From NCBI RefSeq assembly GCF_004912155.1, contig NZ_STGX01000016.1:81199-145198 (forward strand): a stretch of DNA of 64,000 bases, written 5' to 3'. The number at the start of each line of letters is the position of its first letter. The stretch's first letter is position 1. The notes under the pieces were generated by a model. It was not told the DNA's origin. It worked only from the letters and a program-made list of their open reading frames with translations, and did no database searches. Origin of the DNA: Glycomyces paridis. GTDB lineage: Bacteria; Actinomycetota; Actinomycetes; Mycobacteriales; Micromonosporaceae. The position numbers and the translations under genes are program-made. Positions 58,834-64,000 of this stretch are shown one piece after another.

Positions 58834-60189
58834 CTACAGTCCGGCGAGCTCGTCGTACCCGGCGACGGCGGCCGAGGCCGCGTCGGCGGAGGAGGACAGG
58901 TCGTCCCAGACGGCGACGGTCATCTCGTTGGCCGTGGACCAGAAGTACTCCGGCAGCTGCGGGAAGAGGTCGGCCTGCGTGGACTGGGCGACGATCCCGG
59001 CGACGTGCGGGTCCTCGGAGAGCCCGGAGATGCTCCCGAGGAGGTCGGCGTTGAGGGCGGGGATCTGGCCGGTGGTGGCGTAGAGCGCGGCGGCGCCGGC
59101 GTCGGAGGCGAGGAAGTTCGCGAAGACGCGGGCGGCGGCGGGGTACTTGGTGTACGCGGAGACGGCGATGACGTGCATGCCCGCGAACGAGGAGGCCGGG
59201 TCGCCCGAGGCGGCCGCGGGGATGGTGGTGACGCCGTACTCGAAGCCGTTGTCGGCCGCGCCGGTGTTGAAGGCGGAGAAGGCCCACGGGCCGGTGATGA
59301 TGTACGGGGTGACGCCCGAGGCGAACTCGGCCTCGACGGTCTCGGCGGTCGCGTCGGCGCTGGGCACGTCCCAGACCTCGCGCAGGCCCTTGTAGTAGTC
59401 GAGGGCCTCGACCAGGGCGGGGTCGTCGAAGCCGGGCGCCGCGACGTCACCGCCCGGGTAGGCCTGCCAGCCCATGGAGGACAGGACGGAGTAGGAGTAG
59501 TAGATCTCGCCGGGCACCCAGCGGATGGTCCAGGTGTTCGCGGCCGGGTCGTTGTACTCGGCGGCGACGGCCTTGACGTCCTCCCAGGTCGCGGCGGGCT
59601 CCTCGGAGCCGGTGATGGTCTTGAGGAGGGTCTTGTTGTACATGAGCGCGATGGACTCGGTGGTCACGGGCACGGCGTACATCTGGCCGTCCTCGCCGGA
59701 GACGGCGCTGACGAAGTTCTCGGCCAGGCGCTCCTTCAGGACGGTCTCGTACTCGCCGAGGGGCGCGGCGGTGCCCTCTTCGATCGCGCGGGCGACCTGG
59801 TCGTAGAAGCTCATGAAGACGTCGCCGCCGTTGCCGGCCTCGCCCGCGAGGGACATCTCGCCGACGGCGTCGTTCTGGGCGACGAGCTCGTACTCGAACT
59901 GGATGTCGGGGTAGACGTCCTTGAACGCGGTCTTGAACGCCTCGATCTGCGCCTTGGCGAGGTCCTCGTTCTCGAACCAGAGCTTGAGGGGCACCTCGCC
60001 GGAGGCGATCTCCTCCTCGATCACGTACTGGCGGGCGTCGGCGTCCCATTCCAGGCCGCCGCCCTCGGTGGCCTCCTCCTCGGGACCGCCGCAGGCCGCG
60101 AGCGTCCCGGCCGCGGCGACGCCGCCGCCGAGCGCCAGGAGGTTCCGCCGGTTCATCGAGGGTCCCGCGTTAGCACCATTGCTGCGCAT
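58834..60189 (-). CDS. Galacto-oligosaccharide-binding lipoprotein
   Basis: A 451-residue exported protein. Residues 12-33 hold a twin-Arg-like NRRNLLALGGG and lipobox LAAC, so the mature protein starts at a lipidated Cys (about residue 33). The mature part is a cluster-B extracellular solute-binding protein: VPLKLWFENEDLAKAQIEAF at its start, then SIALMYNKTLLKTI and the hinge GPWAFSAFNTG. First gene of the operon. Start 60189 has AAGGAC before it; a second ATG at 60156 is less likely. Confidence 0.9.
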   Translation of the reverse strand: MRSNGANAGPSMNRRNLLALGGGVAAAGTLAACGGPEEEATEGGGLEWDADARQYVIEEEIASGEVPLKLWFENEDLAKAQIEAFKTAFKDVYPDIQFEYELVAQNDAVGEMSLAGEAGNGGDVFMSFYDQVARAIEEGTAAPLGEYETVLKERLAENFVSAVSGEDGQMYAVPVTTESIALMYNKTLLKTITGSEEPAATWEDVKAVAAEYNDPAANTWTIRWVPGEIYYSYSVLSSMGWQAYPGGDVAAPGFDDPALVEALDYYKGLREVWDVPSADATAETVEAEFASGVTPYIITGPWAFSAFNTGAADNGFEYGVTTIPAAASGDPASSFAGMHVIAVSAYTKYPAAARVFANFLASDAGAAALYATTGQIPALNADLLGSISGLSEDPHVAGIVAQSTQADLFPQLPEYFWSTANEMTVAVWDDLSSSADAASAAVAGYDELAGL

Positions 60190-60257
60190 GTCAAGTCCTT
60201 GTCTCAGGTGAGGGAGTCCGGCGTCGCGCTGGCTGTAATGGAGCGCACTTCCAGACT

Positions 60258-60271
60258 GTGAACGTTTACAC
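60258..60271. promoter_or_regulatory. LacI-type operator 1
   Basis: GTGAACGTTTACAC, a near-perfect palindrome with central AACGTT, 69 bases upstream of the binding-protein gene. Site for the leftward transport operon. Confidence 0.78.
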
Positions 60272-60416
60272 GAATCTAGCGACTCACGCCTCGGTTAGCA
60301 ACCAAGTTTTGCACCTAATGGTCGTTTACGCGGCAAAAATTCTCAAGGGAACGGTCACAATTTTGAAACGGCTCCCGAGTGCAGTGCAGGTTGCGTGAGC
60401 GATGGTCATGGAGTAC

Positions 60417-60430
60417 TGTGCACGTTCACA
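60417..60430. promoter_or_regulatory. LacI-type operator 2
   Basis: TGTGCACGTTCACA lies 34 bases before the GTG of the beta-galactosidase gene. It matches operator 1 in the CACGTTCAC-like core. The 159-bp distance between the sites would allow looping as well as separate control. The bases between include an AT-rich segment for both promoters. Confidence 0.78.
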
Positions 60431-60463
60431 GGCATTTGTGCAAGGAACCTCACAGGAGACGCG

Positions 60464-62467
60464 GTGCAGACCATTCGCTACGGAGGCGACTACAACCCCG
60501 AACAGTGGCCCGAGGAGACCTGGCTGGAGGACGTGCGCCTCATGAACGAGGCCGGCGTCAACCTCGTCAGCCTCGGCGTCTTCAACTGGGGCATCATCGA
60601 GCCCGCCCGCGGCGAGTACGACTGGAGCGGCCTCGACGGGATCGTCGCGCTGCTCCACGAGCACGGCATCGGCGTCAACATGGGCACCCCCACCTCCTCG
60701 CCCCCGGCGTGGCTGCGCAAGGAGCACCCCGAGATCCGGCTCGTCGACGCCGACGGCCGCACCCTCGCGGGCGGCTCGCGCCACGGCGTGTGCCCCTCCG
60801 CCCCCGCCTACCGCGAGGCCTGTGCATCCATTGTGGAGCAACTCGCCGTGCGCTACGGGAACCACCCGGCCGTCGAGATGTGGCACGTGCACAACGAGTA
60901 CGGCTGGGCCAACGTCGAGTGCTACTGCGCGGCCTCCACTCGGGCCTTCCAGGGCTGGCTCGCCGAGCAGTACGAGGACGTCGACCGCCTCAACGAGGCC
61001 TGGGGCACCGCCTTCTGGGGCCTGGTCTACCGGTCCTTCGACCAGGTCGAGGCCCCCGCCGCCGCGCCGCCGGGCGTCAACCCCGCGCTCCAGCTCGACT
61101 GGAAGCGGTTCTCCAACGACGCCCACATCGCCAACTACGCGATGCAGCGCGACCTGCTCGCCCGCCACTCCCAGGCTCCGGCGACCACGAACTTCATGAT
61201 CCCCAACTGCGAGGGCATGGACTACTGGCGCTGGGCCGGCGAAGTGGACGTCGTCTCCAACAACCACTACCTCATCGCCGAGCGCGAGGACCACCACATC
61301 GAACTGTCCATGAGCGCCGACCTGACCCGCTCGGTCGCGGGCGGGCCGTGGATGATCATGGAGCACTCCACCTCCGCGGTGAACTGGCAGCCGCGCAACA
61401 TCGCCAAGACCCCCGGCGAGCTGCGCCGCAACTCCCTCGCCCACCTCGCGCGCGGCGCCGACGGCCTCATGTTCTTCCAGTGGCGCGCCTCCCGGGCCGG
61501 CGCCGAGAAGTTCCACTCCGCGATGCTCCCCCACGGCGGCACCGACACCGAGGTGTGGCGCGACGTCGCCGCCCTCGGCGCCGACCTCAAGGCCCTCTCG
61601 GGCGTGACCGGCGCCGACGTCGCCGCCGACGTGGCGGTCCTGTGGGACTGGGAGTCGTGGTGGGCGCTCGAACTCGAATGGCGCCCCTCGGTCGACCTGC
61701 GCTTCCGCGAACGCGTCGAGGCCTACTACGCGAGCCTGTGGAAGCAGCACGTCACCGTCGACTTCGCCCACCCCGAGGCCGACCTCTCCGGCTACCGGCT
61801 CGTCGTCGCGCCCTCCTCCTACGCGCTCAGCGACGCGGCCTCGAAGAACCTGCGCGGCTACGTCGAGAACGGCGGCCACCTCGTCGTCTCCTACTTCTCG
61901 GGGATCGTCGACGAGCACGACACCGTGCACCCCGGGGCCCACCCCGGCGCGCTGCGCGACACGCTCGGCCTGTGGATAGAGGAGTTCCACCCCCTCCACG
62001 AGGACGAGCGCCTCGCCCTGGAGGCCGACCCCGGCGCCGGGGTCGACGCCGGCGGCAGGCCCTGCCTGGAGGGCGGCGCGGGCGGCCGGATCTGGTCGGA
62101 GCACCTGCGGCTCGACGGCGCCCGCGCCGTCGCCCGGTTCGCCGCCGGACCCGACGCCGGCCGCCCCGCCGTCACCCGCCACGACCTCGGCCGCGGCACC
62201 GCCTGGTACGCCGCGACCGCCCTCGACGAGGGCGGCGGCCTCGACGTGCTGCTGCGCGCGGCGCTCGACGCCGCCGGGGTCGAGCGGCCCGCGGGCGTCC
62301 CCGAGCACGTCGAGCTGGTCCGCCGCGGACCCATGATTTTCCTGATCAACCACACCGACCAGGACGTCACCGTCCCCGACCTCCGGGGCACCGACGTCCT
62401 CACCGGCGCCGTTCACGACGGCAGCGTCCCGGTACGCGCCGGAGAGGTCGTCATCCTGCAAGACTGA
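60464..62467 (+). CDS. GH42 beta-galactosidase
   Basis: A 667-residue enzyme without signal peptide, so cytoplasmic. YGGDYNPEQWPEETWLEDVR (6-25) is the GH42 opening; E145 in HVHNEYGW is acid/base and E300 in WMIMEHS the nucleophile. The trimerisation domain (about 390-600) contains VLWDWESWWALEL and YRLVVAPSSYALS. It releases galactose from beta-galactosides or short galactans produced by GH53. Start at GTG 60464 with CAGGAGA upstream. First gene of the rightward galactan operon. Confidence 0.94.
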   Translation: MQTIRYGGDYNPEQWPEETWLEDVRLMNEAGVNLVSLGVFNWGIIEPARGEYDWSGLDGIVALLHEHGIGVNMGTPTSSPPAWLRKEHPEIRLVDADGRTLAGGSRHGVCPSAPAYREACASIVEQLAVRYGNHPAVEMWHVHNEYGWANVECYCAASTRAFQGWLAEQYEDVDRLNEAWGTAFWGLVYRSFDQVEAPAAAPPGVNPALQLDWKRFSNDAHIANYAMQRDLLARHSQAPATTNFMIPNCEGMDYWRWAGEVDVVSNNHYLIAEREDHHIELSMSADLTRSVAGGPWMIMEHSTSAVNWQPRNIAKTPGELRRNSLAHLARGADGLMFFQWRASRAGAEKFHSAMLPHGGTDTEVWRDVAALGADLKALSGVTGADVAADVAVLWDWESWWALELEWRPSVDLRFRERVEAYYASLWKQHVTVDFAHPEADLSGYRLVVAPSSYALSDAASKNLRGYVENGGHLVVSYFSGIVDEHDTVHPGAHPGALRDTLGLWIEEFHPLHEDERLALEADPGAGVDAGGRPCLEGGAGGRIWSEHLRLDGARAVARFAAGPDAGRPAVTRHDLGRGTAWYAATALDEGGGLDVLLRAALDAAGVERPAGVPEHVELVRRGPMIFLINHTDQDVTVPDLRGTDVLTGAVHDGSVPVRAGEVVILQD

Positions 62468-62485
62468 CAGGGAGTGACAGTTTCA

Positions 62486-63601
62486 ATGAAGAGACGAACC
62501 GCCCTCACCGCGGCCGGCGCCATCGGCGCCGCCGCCGCGGTCACCGGCGCCGCGGCCACCCCGGCCCAGGCGCAGACCGCGTTCGCGCGCGGCGCCGACA
62601 TCTCCAGCCTCGCCAAGTCCGAGGACTACGGCGGGGTCTACATGTGGACCGACGGCTGGCGCGAGGACGCGATCTGGATCCTCTCCAAGAGCGGCGTCAA
62701 CTGGGTCCGGCTCAAGGTCTGGGTCGACCCCGCCGACGGCTACAACACCAAGACCCAGGTGGTCGAACTCGCCGCCCGCGCCAAGGCGGCCGGGATGAAC
62801 GTCCTGGTCGACTTCCACTACTCCGACTTCTGGACCGACCCCGGCAAGCAGGCCAAGCCCGCCGCCTGGACCGGCCTGGGCTTCAGCGCCCTCCGCGACG
62901 CCGTCTACGACCACACCGCCGACGTGCTCGGCGGCCTCAAGGCCGCCGGGGTCACCCCCGCGATGGTGCAGGTCGGCAACGAGCTCAACGGCGGGATGCT
63001 GTGGCCCGACGGCCGCTACGACCGGCTCGACCAGCTCGCGCAGCTGCTCATCTCCGGCGCCGACGCCGTCTACGACAACGCCTCCTCGACCAAGGTCATG
63101 CTGCACCTCGCCGAAGGCGGCAACAACTCGCTGTTCCGCTGGTTCTTCGACGCCATGAAGGGCCGCGGCGTGCCCTTCGACGCGATCGGCGCCTCGTACT
63201 ACCCGTACTGGCACGGCTCGCTCTCCGGGCTCCAGTCGAACCTCAACGACATGGCCTCGCGCTACGGCAAACCCGTGTACGTCGTCGAGACCGCCTACCC
63301 CTTCAACCCCGGCGACCGGGACGGCTACGCGAACCTCGTCAGCGCCTCGACGCCCGTGTCGGGCTACCCCTCCAGCTACACGGGGCAGTCCAACATGCTC
63401 ACCGCCATCGCCAACGTCGTCAAGAACGTGCCGAACGGCCGCGGCGGCGGCGTGTTCTGGTGGGAGGCCACCTGGACCGCAGTCGACGGCAACGGCTGGG
63501 ACCCCACCGACCCGAACAGCGGCAACGCCTGGGAGAACCAGGCGCTGTTCGACTTCGCCTGGAAGGTCACCCCTGCTTTGAAGACCCTCGGGACGCTTTA
63601 G
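62486..63601 (+). CDS. Exported GH53 endo-beta-1,4-galactanase
   Basis: A 371-residue hydrolase with GGGAG 11 bases before ATG 62486. Residues 1-30 form a signal peptide with an early KRR (Tat-like) and AQAQ cleavage area. E166 in QVGNELNGGMLWP is acid/base and E268 in VYVVETAYPF nucleophile. FHYSDFWTDPGKQ (110-122) is typical. It cuts beta-1,4-galactan outside the cell. It begins 18 bases after GH42 and is followed by a related gene at 63677, so tandem duplication within one operon is likely. Confidence 0.93.
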   Translation: MKRRTALTAAGAIGAAAAVTGAAATPAQAQTAFARGADISSLAKSEDYGGVYMWTDGWREDAIWILSKSGVNWVRLKVWVDPADGYNTKTQVVELAARAKAAGMNVLVDFHYSDFWTDPGKQAKPAAWTGLGFSALRDAVYDHTADVLGGLKAAGVTPAMVQVGNELNGGMLWPDGRYDRLDQLAQLLISGADAVYDNASSTKVMLHLAEGGNNSLFRWFFDAMKGRGVPFDAIGASYYPYWHGSLSGLQSNLNDMASRYGKPVYVVETAYPFNPGDRDGYANLVSASTPVSGYPSSYTGQSNMLTAIANVVKNVPNGRGGGVFWWEATWTAVDGNGWDPTDPNSGNAWENQALFDFAWKVTPALKTLGTL

Positions 63602-63615
63602 GACCTCCCCCGGTC

Positions 63616-63649
63616 GGGGCCGGCCTCACCCATCGCAGGGGCCGGCCCC
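63616..63649 (+). terminator. Hairpin between the two exported GH53 genes
   Basis: GGGGCCGGC (63616-63624) pairs with GCCGGCCCC (63641-63649) over a 16-base loop. No T-run follows, so partial termination or mRNA stabilisation is possible. Confidence 0.6.
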
Positions 63650-63676
63650 TGAATCCCCTCTCACAACTGGAGCGAC

Positions 63677-64000
63677 ATGAAACGCAGAACCGCACTCACC
63701 GCCGCCGGAGCCGGAGCCCTCGGCCTCGCCGCCGCGGCCGCCGCCACCCCGGCCCTCGCCGGGGCCCTCGGCGACGAGAAGCACAAGCCCGGCAAGGACC
63801 GCTTCATCGGCGGCGCCGACGTCTCGGGCCTGATCAAGAACGAGGACTACGGCGCGGTCTACCGCGACGCCAAGGGCCGCAAGGGCGACGCGATCAAGAT
63901 CCTCGCCGCCGCCGGCGTCGACTGCATACGCGTCAAGGTCTGGGTCGACCCCGTCGACGGCTACAATGCCAAGGCGCAGGTCGTCGAACTCGGCAAGCGC
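63677..64000 (+). CDS. Second exported GH53 galactanase (3' end missing)
   Basis: The first 108 codons of a paralogue. The signal peptide MKRRTALTAAGAGALGLAAA is close to that of the preceding enzyme. The mature region shows FIGGADVSGLIKNEDYGAVY and CIRVKVWVDPVDGYNAKAQV, matching positions 34-93 of the first copy. The catalytic residues lie beyond the window end. Its spacer sequence before the start carries CTGGAGCG as ribosome site. Confidence 0.85.
   Translation, partial: MKRRTALTAAGAGALGLAAAAAATPALAGALGDEKHKPGKDRFIGGADVSGLIKNEDYGAVYRDAKGRKGDAIKILAAAGVDCIRVKVWVDPVDGYNAKAQVVELGKR

Noticed and set aside
1..64000. tRNA genes and CRISPR arrays
   Set aside because: No cloverleaf-like sequence or regularly spaced repeat set was recognised, including near the attachment junction.

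Overview
The window is high-GC DNA (most genes strongly prefer G/C at third codon positions) with short ATGA/GTGA gene overlaps, many GTG starts and several apparently leaderless promoters. This fits an actinobacterium (Actinomycetota). I cannot name the genus from sequence alone. No rRNA, tRNA or CRISPR array was seen.

Region 1 (1 to about 29.63 kb) is the right part of an integrated siphovirus-type prophage. Early-type small genes and an orphan beta-class DNA methyltransferase (1-5.8 kb) lead into a canonical rightward late operon: terminase small and large subunits, SPP1-like portal, minor head protein, scaffold, SU10-type major capsid protein with an inserted beta domain, head-tail connectors, an HNH endonuclease cassette, tail terminator, major tail protein with an IPT/TIG domain, tail-assembly chaperones with a -1 frameshift, tape measure, distal tail proteins (one glycine-rich, one carrying a PhoD-like phosphodiesterase domain), receptor-binding-like protein, endolysin, and two small membrane proteins that look like the holin set. 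A bidirectional terminator at 25.5 kb ends the operon. From 25.5 to 29.2 kb lies a control region: three ribbon-helix-helix regulators with palindromic operators, a Xre-type regulator operon with a PPC/DUF296 protein, and small divergent genes. No integrase is present, so it is probably left of the window. The right attachment junction is near 29.63 kb, where a host membrane-protein gene resumes without its 5' part.

Region 2 (29.6 to 54.2 kb) is ordinary chromosome with small operons: nucleotidyltransferase, kinase-like resistance protein, SDR enzymes, methyltransferases, two Cof-type HAD phosphatases, LapA-like protein, secreted M14 carboxypeptidase, TetR-SDR pair, Nudix, peptide deformylase, DUF4349 lipoprotein, DMT exporter, exonuclease, quinone oxidoreductase and a MerR-type promoter driving an SDR. 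Two unusual items stand out: a membrane-anchored Hsp70-type ATPase fused to a repeat domain resembling a beta-propeller, and, divergent from it, a ketoacyl synthase III fused to a haem-oxygenase-like di-iron oxidase, translationally coupled to a gene of unknown function.

Region 3 (54.2 to 64 kb) is a galactan-utilisation locus. A leftward operon encodes solute-binding lipoprotein, two ABC permeases, a cytoplasmic GH53 galactanase and a LacI regulator. A divergent rightward operon encodes GH42 beta-galactosidase and two tandem exported GH53 galactanases, the second cut off by the window end. Two LacI-type operators sit in the divergent promoter region. No transport ATPase gene is present, suggesting a shared ATPase encoded elsewhere.
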